Source: an uncultured Planctomycetota bacterium (lineage in GTDB: Bacteria; Planctomycetota; Phycisphaerae; SM23-33). Taken from it: a DNA stretch of 52,490 nt. This document shows positions 1 to 7,057 of the stretch, piece after piece. The position numbers and the translations under genes were made by a program. The stretch is from positions 1 through 52,490 of the forward strand of contig CAITIS010000060.1 in NCBI GenBank assembly GCA_903892515.1. The letters run 5' to 3'. How positions within the stretch are numbered: position 1 is the first letter of the stretch; every line of letters starts with the position of its first letter. The notes beneath the pieces were generated by a model. The model had not been told where the DNA came from. It saw only the letters and a list, made by a program, of their open reading frames with translations, and did not search any database.

Positions 1-670
1 GTCGCTTCCCCGCGGGACTCAACGACGATGCCGTTCCTGTGAAACTGGTCCTCCGCGCTGCAAGGTCCGCGCATGGCCAGGCCAACGACGGCCTGACCAT
101 GGCACCCAGCACCCGGCCGTGGCCGCGGAGTCCAGCGGCCATGTGGCCCAGCGTGGTTGCTCGCTGCACTCGCAAACCACGGCACCCAGGTCCAAGTCTC
201 GCCGTTGCATCGAACGCCGCTGCATCGAACATTGAAAGGTGTCGTATCCCCTGCATCTCCTGCATCCCCTGCATCCCTGCCGATCTGTTCGTTCAGTTCC
301 GTAGGCCGGGCAGGCCGGCCCGCGTTTCGGGATAGTCGCCCCGGAAGAACCGCCCCACATCGCACGGCCGCGCCGGGGATGGCGAGGGCGGCCTGAACAA
401 AAAAGTGAACGCTGGCCGGGAGAGTCGGTTGTGCCGCGCCGGTTTGTGCGCAAAAAGAGGTTCATCGATCCTTCTATAGAAGCGCCACCGGCCAAGCGGG
501 CCGGGGGAGAAAGTTTGAAAAGTGAAGAGGGATGCCACGCGGATGAGCCAGGGTAATCAGAAGGCTGCGCGACTGTGCGCATGGGGTGCGCTCGTGGCCT
601 GCATGCACGTAAAGAGAGCAGGGTGAAATCCGCAAGATTGTGGCGGCCAGGACTATGCGCGATTGCCCCT

Positions 671-790
671 GCGTTCCGGATCGTGCCAAACGGTTCCCAA
701 CGGTTCCGAATCGTTCCGTTTGGTTCCGTTTCGTTCCGAACCGTTCCGTTTGGTGCCGCTTCGTTCCGTATGGTGCCGGCGCGTTCGGGC
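671..790. repeat. Tandem array with 10-bp period
   Basis: Twelve consecutive 10-bp units, each built on GTTCCGNNNN with drift (GTTCCG, GTGCCG and GTTCCC cores), run without a gap. The period is exactly 10 bp and does not match codon length, so it is not a coding repeat. A second 10-bp array with a different unit occurs at 4371-4458. Function is unknown. Confidence 0.85.
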
Positions 791-924
791 AGGGCGCAAC
801 ATGGTCACGCGAACAGCGTGACCATGCCACCCACAGGAGCGGCGCGCGTGGTTGCCCACGGGGGCGGCGCGCTTGGTTGCTCGCTGCACTCGCAAGCCAC
901 GGCACCCAGGCGGGGGCCGTCGCA

Positions 925-965
925 TTGCAACCCGTAACTCGCAACCCGTAACTCGAAATTCGAGA
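925..965. repeat. Degenerate heptamer array
   Basis: Successive 7-bp units AACCCGT, AACTCGC, AACCCGT, AACTCGA, AATTCGA, GACTCGA. On the complementary strand they read as NCGRGTT units, comparable to the GGGAGTT units of the array at 36802-36870. It is one of at least eight 7-bp-period arrays in the window. Confidence 0.7.
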
Positions 966-1062
966 CTCGAAAATGTCTTTATCCGTTGCATCTCCTGCAT
1001 CCCTGCTAATTCCGTCGCCCGTGTAATTCGCCGCAAACGCCGCTGGAGGAACGTCAGTATGA

Positions 1063-1091
1063 TTGACTGAGTTGCCCGCAAACTTTAGAAT
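1063..1091 (+). promoter_or_regulatory. Sigma-70-type promoter of the citrate/isopropylmalate synthase gene
   Basis: A -35 box TTGACT (1063-1068) and a -10 box TAGAAT (1086-1091) are separated by exactly 17 bp. Transcription would begin near 1098, about 105 nt before the chosen start codon at 1203. This is the best-formed promoter in the window. Confidence 0.7.
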
Positions 1092-1202
1092 GGCTGGACG
1101 TGACAGAGAGTGCTCTTGCAGGTGTGCCCACCGGAGCGAATCCTTGACTTGGCCAGGCGGTCCGGACCGCATCGGCGAGCGACAAACAGCCAGAGGTTCA
1201 GA

Positions 1203-2519
1203 ATGAGTGAGACGAAATTTCCGCTGCAGGACGTGGCCGAACCCAACCTTTACCGGGACGTGTTCCCGTACACGCATTTGCCGCGCGTGCCCTTCGACGG
1301 CAAGGGCGTGCCCATGCAACGGGCCAAGGGCATCTGGATCACCGACACGACGTTCCGCGACGGCCAGCAGGCTCGCCCGCCGTACACCGTGCAGCAGGTC
1401 GTGGACATCTACACGCTGCTGCACCGGCTCGACGGCGACAGCGGCACGATCCGCGCCAGTGAGTTCTTCCTGTACACGCGGCGCGACCGCGAGAGCCTCG
1501 ACAAGTGCCGCGAACTGGGCTTTGCCTATCCCAAGGTCACCGGCTGGATCCGCGCCGTCAAGGCCGACTTCAAACTGGTCAAGGAAGCCGGGCTGGATGA
1601 GACGGGCATCCTGACCAGTTGCAGCGACTATCACATTTTCCTGAAGCTCAAGAAGTCGCGCCGGCAGGCGCTGGACATGTACCTGGACATCGCCAAGTCG
1701 GCCTTGGATGCGGGCATCACGCCGCGCTGCCACCTGGAAGACATCACGCGGGCCGACTTCTATGGCTTCGTGGTGCCGCTGGCCATTGAGCTGATGAAGC
1801 TGCGCGAGCAGTACAAGCGCGACGTGAAGATCCGGCTGTGCGACACGATGGGCTATGGCGTGCCCTGGGCCGAGGCGGCCTTGCCACGCAGCGTGCCCAA
1901 GCTGGTGTACGGCATGATCCACGACGCGGGCGTGCCGGGCGAACTGCTGGAATGGCATGGCCACAATGACTTCCACAAGGTGCTCATCAACCCGGCCACC
2001 GCCTGGCTGTATGGCTGCTCGGGCTGCAACGGGGCGCTGCTGGGCACGGGCGAACGCACCGGCAACACGCCGATCGAGGCCATGGTGGTCGAAGCCGCCC
2101 AGATCGAGGGCCGGCACACTCCCGGCGTGGACTACTCGGTCATCACCGAGATCGCCCAGTACTTCGCCCAGAACGTGGGTCTGGCTGTGCCCGCCAATTA
2201 CCCGCTGGTGGGGCGCGACTTCAACGTCACGCGCGCCGGCATCCACGCCGACGGCCTGCTCAAGAGCGAGGAAATATATAACCCGTTCGATACGGAAAAG
2301 ATCCTCAACCGGCCCGTGGGCGTGGCCATCACCGACAAGAGCGGGGCCGCCGGCATCAAGCACTGGATCGAGCAGCGCTACCACGTGGATGTGGCCAAGG
2401 ACGACCCCCGGCTGCTGGCCATCAAGGACCGCGTCGATGCCGAATACGAGGCCGGTCGCAACAGCACCGTCACCGACGAAGAAATGGCCCAGTGGTATCA
2501 GGAATCCTTCGCCGGGTAA
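1203..2519 (+). CDS. Re-citrate synthase-like / isopropylmalate-homocitrate synthase family enzyme
   Basis: A 438-residue acyl-CoA condensing enzyme of the DRE-TIM metallolyase (HMGL-like) family. The metal/oxoacid-binding motif TDTTFRDGQQ is at residues 47-56, HGHND near 251 and the family segment RAGIHADG near 340. Length and the segments SDYHIFLKLKK, ITPRCHLEDITRAD and DKSGAAGIKHWI resemble, from memory, the clostridial/Dehalococcoides-type Re-citrate synthase subgroup more than LeuA. LeuA also carries a C-terminal allosteric domain that is absent here. Expected reaction: acetyl-CoA plus a 2-oxo acid, oxaloacetate if it is a Re-citrate synthase. ATG 1203 was chosen because the upstream GTG at 1110 lies about 12 nt from the predicted transcription start and adds 31 residues without family resemblance. 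It is preceded by a 17-bp-spaced promoter. Family is certain; substrate is inferred. Confidence 0.85.
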   Translation: MSETKFPLQDVAEPNLYRDVFPYTHLPRVPFDGKGVPMQRAKGIWITDTTFRDGQQARPPYTVQQVVDIYTLLHRLDGDSGTIRASEFFLYTRRDRESLDKCRELGFAYPKVTGWIRAVKADFKLVKEAGLDETGILTSCSDYHIFLKLKKSRRQALDMYLDIAKSALDAGITPRCHLEDITRADFYGFVVPLAIELMKLREQYKRDVKIRLCDTMGYGVPWAEAALPRSVPKLVYGMIHDAGVPGELLEWHGHNDFHKVLINPATAWLYGCSGCNGALLGTGERTGNTPIEAMVVEAAQIEGRHTPGVDYSVITEIAQYFAQNVGLAVPANYPLVGRDFNVTRAGIHADGLLKSEEIYNPFDTEKILNRPVGVAITDKSGAAGIKHWIEQRYHVDVAKDDPRLLAIKDRVDAEYEAGRNSTVTDEEMAQWYQESFAG

Positions 2520-2529
2520 CCGGCCTTAA

Positions 2530-2663
2530 AGACCATCGGGCATGCACAGGATGCATGGGATAACAAGCTTCGTGACATCCCCTGTATCCCATGCAATCAT
2601 GCGGATGAATATACGTTAACGCCTCACGGAACAAAGTGTAGGGCGGGCACTGCCCGCCACGCT
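2530..2663. repeat. Inverted GGATGCATGGGAT repeat and GGGCGGGCACTGCCCGCC palindrome
   Basis: After the enzyme gene, AGGATGCATGGGAT and, some 35 nt later, ATCCCATGCA form an inverted pair that could act as a hairpin. The same pair with a slightly different loop recurs at 42029-42099. A second palindrome, GGGCGGGCACTGCCCGCC, lies near 2641-2658. The two genes here converge, so either hairpin could serve as terminator, although no T-run follows. Confidence 0.55.
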
Positions 2664-2693
2664 TCTCTGCGGAGAAGACGCGGCTCGGGGTTT

Positions 2694-3011
2694 TCAGGCC
2701 GTGCCGCTTAAGGCCGGGGCCGGTTCTGGCGCCGGCACGTCGCAGACCTTTTCCATGAAGAAGACTTCCACCTCGCCCAACACGCCGCCTTCGCGCATGC
2801 TGGCCTTGCACTCGGGGTCGTCGAGGCACCGCCGGGCGCGCTCGATGTCGTCGCACCTGAGGGCGACCAGCACGTCGCTGCAGTCGGTGGCGCCGCAGTG
2901 GATCCAGCCGTCGCGCAGGCCATACTCGGCCCGAACCTCGGCGCTGTCGTCAAAGGCCTTCTTCCACTGCTGGTAATTCTTGATCCGATGTCGAACCATC
3001 ATGAGCGTCAT
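2694..3011 (-). CDS. Small ferredoxin-like-fold protein (Dabb/ABM-like), function unknown
   Basis: A 105-residue protein. The segment VRHRIKNYQQWKKAFDD followed by an acidic stretch, then ERARRCLDDPE and a closing EVEVFFMEK strand, is the pattern of small alpha/beta dimeric stress-responsive or antibiotic-monooxygenase-like proteins, but no catalytic motif is recognised. The start at 3011 is supported by AAGGAG seven bases upstream; a longer frame upstream lacks a ribosome site. The C-terminal tail PAPEPAPALSGTA is low complexity. The fold is inferred from sequence pattern only. Confidence 0.65.
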   Translation of the reverse strand: MTLMMVRHRIKNYQQWKKAFDDSAEVRAEYGLRDGWIHCGATDCSDVLVALRCDDIERARRCLDDPECKASMREGGVLGEVEVFFMEKVCDVPAPEPAPALSGTA

Positions 3012-3211
3012 GATCGGTCTCCTTGTGCTCTCTAACACTGATACGCGGGCCAGAGCCCCGCGGTGCCAGGTGACGATCGTCACAGAAACTCGCATGGGCG
3101 AGGAGCGTTGTTTCCGCCCCCGCCGGCACAAAATCGTAACCGTAGAATCCTATGTGGACAGGCTTTAGGAGGGGCGATTTCCCCGGCTCCCGGCCTGGAA
3201 TTCGCCCTGCC

Positions 3212-3217
3212 TATAAT
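3212..3217 (+). promoter_or_regulatory. -10 box of the zinc-ribbon gene
   Basis: TATAAT lies 22 bp upstream of the start codon at 3240 and just ahead of an AAAGGAG ribosome site. No recognisable -35 hexamer is present at 16-18 bp spacing. Confidence 0.5.
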
Positions 3218-3239
3218 GCCCGCAGAAAGGAGCACCAGC

Positions 3240-3422
3240 ATGATGGTAAAGGCAGGTGACAAGGCTAACAAGACGGCGGACTACGAATGCCAGGGCTGTG
3301 AGAACACAGTCCACCTGAACAAGGGCGATACGATCACGGCGTGCCCTTGTGGCTGCAAGGAATTCGATGAGGTCAAGCAGTCGGCCTCTTCCCAGTCCTC
3401 GCAGTCGCAGCATCGGAAGTAG
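3240..3422 (+). CDS. Small zinc-ribbon protein
   Basis: A 60-residue protein with a Cys cluster CQGC at residues 17-20 and CPCGC at 35-39, the knuckles of a rubredoxin- or zinc-ribbon-like fold, followed by a Ser/Gln-rich tail of about 15 residues. The start is supported by AAAGGAG about ten bases upstream and by the TATAAT box at 3212. An ATG-ATG doublet leaves the first residue uncertain. A strong intrinsic terminator follows at 3439-3475, so it is probably monocistronic. Partner unknown. Confidence 0.75.
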   Translation: MMVKAGDKANKTADYECQGCENTVHLNKGDTITACPCGCKEFDEVKQSASSQSSQSQHRK

Positions 3423-3438
3423 TGCCTGTTCGACGTGT

Positions 3439-3475
3439 GAGCGGCCCCGTCCCACCATGGCGGGACCGCTCTTTT
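3439..3475 (+). terminator. Intrinsic terminator after the zinc-ribbon gene
   Basis: The stem GAGCGG...CCGCTC (3439-3444 with 3466-3471), extended inward by further GC pairs, is followed directly by TTTT. It lies 17 bp after the stop codon. Confidence 0.8.
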
Positions 3476-3623
3476 GTGAGTCTCGCCGGCAGCGTGCACA
3501 GGCGTCGCGCCCGCGGAGAAGTTGCTGTCAGCGAGCCGGCGAATTCCCGGCGCGGGCTTCGCACTTTGGCCTTGCACGCGTACGGCCGGGGCCTATGATG
3601 CTCCTTTTTCCCAGGAGCACCCA

Positions 3624-4298
3624 ATGGCCTCATACAAGCTCAACATCGGACGCATCAAGGGCTGCCCGCCCGCCCTGAAGGTTCAGGAATTGCTGGAGAA
3701 GTTCGGCGTGCCGGAGAAGGATGAATACGGCGTGCTGAACCACAACGCCACCGAGGAGGCCGTGACGGCCGCCATCGTCCGCCGCACCAACCAGACGTAT
3801 CAGCGGCTCGATCCGCAAACCAAGGAAGTCACCAGCCAGCAGGTCGAGAAGGTCACGGTGTATCCCTTCACGATCGTACCGCGGAAGGAAGCCCTGGAGG
3901 TCTACGCCGGCTCGGCCAAGAGCATCGAGGAGATCGGGCTGTTCCTGTCCACCTGCCTGGGGCTGGCCGTGGTGGCCGAGGGCATCGAACTGGACGTGTG
4001 CGACGCCATCGACAAGCTCACCAAGGCCACCCAGCGTTTCCAGATTCGCTCGGTCCGCGTCAGCGACTTCGCCCACAATTCGTACATGATCGGGCCGTAC
4101 TCGCCCAAGTTCCAGGACAGCGAGCACGGCAAGGATTTCATGCAGGAATACGCCGAGGCCATCGTGTCGGCGTCGGTCCGCTTCCAAGGCCCCCACGGCA
4201 AGGTGACCGTGGGCCTGAGCCCCAAAGCCGCCTTCAGCTTCTCCTGCAACGAGGAAGACCCCTCAGCCGTCAAAAGCATCCTCCGCACGCTGGCATAG
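3624..4298 (+). CDS. Conserved-looking hypothetical protein, 224 residues
   Basis: Not recognised. The protein is soluble, with no signal peptide or membrane segment. It starts MASYKLNIGRIKGCPPALKV and has regular helix-strand alternation, with a Cys-containing helix LFLSTCLGLAVVAEGIELDVCDAID near the middle. ATG 3624 follows CCCAGGAG at suitable spacing; an upstream in-frame extension of 34 codons crosses the spacer after the zinc-ribbon terminator and has no ribosome site. Codon use is like that of neighbouring housekeeping genes, so the gene looks real. Confidence 0.7.
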   Translation: MASYKLNIGRIKGCPPALKVQELLEKFGVPEKDEYGVLNHNATEEAVTAAIVRRTNQTYQRLDPQTKEVTSQQVEKVTVYPFTIVPRKEALEVYAGSAKSIEEIGLFLSTCLGLAVVAEGIELDVCDAIDKLTKATQRFQIRSVRVSDFAHNSYMIGPYSPKFQDSEHGKDFMQEYAEAIVSASVRFQGPHGKVTVGLSPKAAFSFSCNEEDPSAVKSILRTLA

Positions 4299-4370
4299 AC
4301 GCGCGTGGAATCCTGCGGCGAGCCACGAGTTTGCCGTCGCGCAGTTCGCGAAGCTGTACGAGGTCGTGCT

Positions 4371-4458
4371 AGGTTGTCAGCAGTTGTGAGAAGTTGTGAG
4401 AAGTTGTGAGAAGGTGTGAGAAGGTGTGAGAATGGGTGTGAGAATGGGTGTGAGAAGT
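4371..4458. repeat. Tandem array of GTTGTGAGAA units, mostly 10-bp period
   Basis: Units of 10 bp (AGTTGTGAGA, then AGGTGTGAGA) give way to two 12-bp units with an inserted TG (GGGTGTGAGAAT). Purines are concentrated on the plus strand. The array lies immediately left of the REP-flanked transposase. There are no unique spacers, so it is not a CRISPR array. Confidence 0.85.
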
Positions 4459-4461
4459 TTT

Positions 4462-5182
4462 CGGCCCCAGCGGGGCCGAGGGATGTAGCCACGGGTGGAG
4501 CGAAGCGCAACCCGTGGAAAGAGCTTCGATTCGCTTTCTCGCCCCGGCGGGGCGAAGGAGCCGTTGATGCCGGGAACATACTCTCAACTTCTCCTGCATG
4601 TCATCTTCTCGACCAAGTATCGCGAGCGATGGATCAACGCTGACATCCAGGAACGCCTCTACTCCTATCTCGGCGGAATCATCCGAGCGGAGAAAGGCGT
4701 GCTGTGTGACATCGGCGGCGTGGAAGATCACGTGCATATGTACCTGCTATGGCGGCCCGACAGTGCGGTGTCCGATCTGATGCGAACCGTGAAGGCGCGT
4801 TCATCGAAATGGGTGCATGACAGCTTTCCGAATCTTGCCAGGTTCGCGTGGCAGGAAGGGTACAGCGTCTTCTCAGTCAGCAAGTCTCAGGAAGAAGCCG
4901 TCAAGAAGTACATCACCGGGCAGGCTGAGCATCACAAGGCCGAGAGCTTCGGTGCCGAACTTCTCAAGCTGCTGCGGGCTCATGGCGTGGAGTTCGACGA
5001 AAGATACGTGTTCGATTGAGCGGGCGGTCCCGGTCGTTGCTTGTGGGCATCTGAATGCATCCTCCGCCCCTGCCGGGGCGGGATCAAGGCACGATTCTTT
5101 CCACGGGTTCCGCTCCGGCCGCCTGCTGGCGGCCTGCGCGCCACCCGTGGCTACATCCCTTCGCCCCTCCGGGGCGAGATGC
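4462..5182 (+). mobile_element. RAYT/IS200-like element flanked by inverted REP-like repeats
   Basis: The transposase gene at 4567-5019 is bracketed by the same repeat in opposite orientation. On the left is a GGCCCCAGCGGGGCC palindrome (4462-4478), then GGGATGTAGCCACGGGTGG (about 4480-4498) and a GCCCCGGCGGGGC palindrome (4541-4553). On the right is GCCCCTGCCGGGGC (about 5066-5079), then TCCACGGGTTCCGCTCCGG (5100-5118), CCACCCGTGGCTACATCCC (5141-5159) and a final palindrome (5162-5176). This mirror arrangement is the layout expected for REP-associated tyrosine transposases. Exact element ends cannot be set by eye. Confidence 0.7.
4567..5019 (+). CDS. tnpA: Y1 (HUH) transposase, IS200/RAYT type
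   Basis: A 150-residue single-strand DNA transposase of the IS200/IS605 Y1 superfamily. The HUH metal motif is DHVHMYL (residues about 56-62), and the nucleophile is expected to be the Tyr of KKYITGQAEHHK near residue 117. Full length for the family, with no frameshift. Flanking REP-like inverted repeats and the absence of a second IS gene favour a REP-associated (domesticated) transposase over a free IS200, but both are possible. ATG 4567 begins at the family N-terminus MPGTYSQLLLHVIFSTKYR. Confidence 0.85.
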   Translation: MPGTYSQLLLHVIFSTKYRERWINADIQERLYSYLGGIIRAEKGVLCDIGGVEDHVHMYLLWRPDSAVSDLMRTVKARSSKWVHDSFPNLARFAWQEGYSVFSVSKSQEEAVKKYITGQAEHHKAESFGAELLKLLRAHGVEFDERYVFD

Positions 5183-5185
5183 CCT

Positions 5186-5335
5186 TGACGGTTGCCGGGT
5201 TTTGTCGGCCTCTGGCCTCCCGCATCGGCCTTTGGCTTCCTGCCTCCCGCATCGGCCCGGGGCCTCCTGCGTCGCGCCTGGGTCTCTGGACTCCTGCCTT
5301 TGTCTTCCCCTCCGGCCTCTGGCCTGAGGCGCAGC
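5186..5335. repeat. Degenerate GGCCTCTGGCCTCC repeats
   Basis: Overlapping direct copies of GGCCTCTGGCCTCCCGCATCGG and variants (for example CTTCCTGCCTCCCGCATCGGCC) fill the space between the transposase element and ffh. The complementary strand reads AGAGGCC-like units, as in the heptamer arrays at 45629-45655 and 51033-51085. Confidence 0.6.
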
Positions 5336-5347
5336 GAAGCCAAGCCG

Positions 5348-6778
5348 CTACTTCCGCTTCTTTTTCTTCTTATCCAGCCGTTCCTTCTTCGTCAGTCGGT
5401 GCGAGCGCTGCTTGACCTTGAATTTTCCGCCGCCGCCGAAGAGGTCCATCTGGCCCATCTGCTTGGCGAAGTTCATGCGGTCGCGCATGCCCATGCCCGA
5501 CATCTGCTTCATCATGGCGCTGGCTGAGTCGAAGCTCTTGACTAACCCGCTCACGTCGGAGGGGTCCATGCCGCTGCCCCGGGCGATCCGCCGCCGCCGG
5601 CTATTGTCGATAATCGAGGGATCCTCGCGCTCGGCCTTGGTCATGGAATGGATAATGGCCTCCATGTGATCGATCTCTTCGTCGTCGATCTTCATGTCCC
5701 CCAGTTGCGACCCCACCCCGGGCAGCATCTTTAAGATCTCCTTCATCGGGCCCATCTTCTTCATCTGCTTCATCTGGCCCAGGAAGTCTTCCAGGCTGAG
5801 CTTGCCCTTGGCCATCTTCTCCTGCATCTTGGCCGCCGACTCGGCGTCGAACTGCTCCTGGGCCTTCTCCACCAGCGAGACCATGTCGCCCATGCCCAGA
5901 ATTCGCCCGGCCATGCGGTCGGCGTGGAACTCTTCGAGGTTCTCCAGCTTCTCGCCCACGCCGATGAACTTGATGGGCTTGCCCGTGACGCTCTTGACGG
6001 ACAAGGCCGCACCGCCGCGGGCGTCGGAATCGAACTTCGTCAGGATCACGCCGTCGAGTTCCAGCCGGTCGTTGAAGGCCTTGGCGGAATTCACGGCGTC
6101 CTGGCCGGTCATGGCGTCGCACACGAGATAAATCTGGTGCGGGTTGACGGCCTTGGCGATCTCCTCGGCCTGCTGCATCATCTCTTCGTCGACGTGCAGC
6201 CGGCCGGCGGTGTCGATGATGACCACGTCGCAGCCGACGCTGGCGGCGTGCTTGATGCTCTCGCGGGCCACGCGCACGGGGTTCTTCTCGCCCTCGACGG
6301 TGAAGAACTGCGCCTCGGCCTGGCCGGCGACGACGCTGAGCTGATCCACGGCCGCGGGACGTTGGAGGTCGCAAGCCACCAGCAGCGGCTTCTTGCCCTG
6401 GCGCTGAATGAACCTGGCCAGCTTGCCGCAGGTGGTGGTTTTGCCCGAGCCCTGCAACCCGGCCATCATGATGACGGTGGGGGCGGGCGAGACGTAGTAG
6501 ATTCGCGTGTCCACCGGGCCCATGAGGTTCACGAGTTCGTCGTGGACGATCTTGACCATGAGCTGGCCGGGGTGGAGGCTCTTGATGACCTCCTGGCCCT
6601 TGGCCTTCTGCACGACGGACTCGGCGAATTCGCGCACGACCTTGTAATGGACGTCGGCCTCCAGCAGGGCCTGGCGGACTTCGCGCATGGCGTCCTTGAC
6701 GTTGTCCTCGGTGATGCGCCCCCGGCCGGACATGCGGTGGAAGACGTCGTTGAACTTGTTGGTCAGCGATTCAAACAT
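5348..6778 (-). CDS. ffh: Signal recognition particle GTPase Ffh
   Basis: A 476-residue SRP54 homologue that binds 4.5S RNA and targets nascent inner-membrane and secreted proteins to FtsY. The N-domain helices are at residues 1-90. The GTPase has the P-loop GLQGSGKTTT (107-116), DTAGR (189-193), TKFD (247-250) and GGAALS. The Met-rich M domain follows (MKQMKKMGPMKEIL, then MMKQMSGMGMRDRM) and the tail is very Lys-rich. ATG 6778 matches the family start MFESLTNKF. The frame stays open for 74 more codons upstream, but these are a repeat-derived extension through a G-rich heptamer array and are rejected. Confidence 0.97.
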   Translation of the reverse strand: MFESLTNKFNDVFHRMSGRGRITEDNVKDAMREVRQALLEADVHYKVVREFAESVVQKAKGQEVIKSLHPGQLMVKIVHDELVNLMGPVDTRIYYVSPAPTVIMMAGLQGSGKTTTCGKLARFIQRQGKKPLLVACDLQRPAAVDQLSVVAGQAEAQFFTVEGEKNPVRVARESIKHAASVGCDVVIIDTAGRLHVDEEMMQQAEEIAKAVNPHQIYLVCDAMTGQDAVNSAKAFNDRLELDGVILTKFDSDARGGAALSVKSVTGKPIKFIGVGEKLENLEEFHADRMAGRILGMGDMVSLVEKAQEQFDAESAAKMQEKMAKGKLSLEDFLGQMKQMKKMGPMKEILKMLPGVGSQLGDMKIDDEEIDHMEAIIHSMTKAEREDPSIIDNSRRRRIARGSGMDPSDVSGLVKSFDSASAMMKQMSGMGMRDRMNFAKQMGQMDLFGGGGKFKVKQRSHRLTKKERLDKKKKKRK

Positions 6779-6793
6779 GCCAACAGGATAGCC

Positions 6794-6828
6794 AAGAAGA
6801 CGGGAATCGGGAATCGGGAAACCGGAAT
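6794..6828 (+). repeat. GGGAATC heptamer array with G-quadruplex potential
   Basis: Units GGGAATC, GGGAATC, GGGAAAC, CGGAATC, GGGG begin about 15 bp upstream of the ffh start. Four G-runs on the plus strand (the C-rich strand would be the ffh mRNA) satisfy a loose G-quadruplex pattern. The same heptamer type occurs at 49628-49655 and, inverted, at 36802-36870. Confidence 0.75.
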
Positions 6829-6912
6829 CGGGGAGAGGTTCCTGAGCCGGGTGTCGGGTGGCATGCTTCTGCGTTGTCTTGCAGAAGCATGTGAGGTTCG
6901 GCGGTGACGCCG

Positions 6913-6947
6913 GGGTGCCGTGGTTTGCGAGTGAAGCGAGCAACCAC
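6913..6947 (-). repeat. Third copy of the GTGGTTGCTCGC repeat
   Basis: GGGTGCCGTGGTTTGCGAG...GCGAGCAACCAC is the reverse complement of the units at 153-190 and 872-910. TGGTTTGC and GCAACCA can pair, so each copy is a small hairpin. Confidence 0.7.
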
Positions 6948-7022
6948 GATGGACAGTCGCCACGAACTGCACACGCGTCGAACTGAATCGTCTGGGGCAT
7001 GGTTCAAGGTCGGCCGATCGGC

Positions 7023-7028
7023 TACAAT
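7023..7028 (+). promoter_or_regulatory. -10 box of the TPR/site-2 protease operon
   Basis: TACAAT lies 30 bp upstream of the GTG at 7058, with the purine-rich ribosome site GAAAGAAAGGGG between. No clear -35 element. Confidence 0.4.
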
Positions 7029-7057
7029 CCGGGCTGGTTTGAAAGAAAGGGGCCTTT

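Larger units (their letters stand above)
1..1062. other. Repeat-filled intergenic region, no convincing gene
   Basis: No open frame here has family resemblance, a plausible ribosome site and codon-like composition together. The stretch holds a gene-name-free mosaic of repeats: a CATGGCCAGG/CCTGACCATGG imperfect inverted repeat near 70-105, a GTGGTTGCTCGCTGCACTCGCAA unit at 153-190 and again at 872-910, 9-bp CTGCATCCC units near 245-288 and 985-1008, a 10-bp array at 671-790 and a 7-bp array near 925-965. A long open frame on the minus strand over 474-2384 is the antisense shadow of the enzyme gene that follows. Confidence 0.7.

Noticed and set aside
474..2384. 636-codon minus-strand open frame
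   Set aside because: It lies opposite the citrate/isopropylmalate synthase gene, has no family resemblance and reads as antisense of a GC-rich gene.
4371..4458. CRISPR or iteron array
   Set aside because: Units of 10-12 bp without spacers, and no replication gene next to them.
5924..6907. 327-codon plus-strand frame opposite ffh
   Set aside because: Mirror of ffh codon structure; His/Val/Asp-rich composition typical of antisense frames, no ribosome site.
6779..7000. N-terminal extension of Ffh by 74 codons
   Set aside because: It translates a heptamer array and a dispersed repeat; the family start is at 6778.
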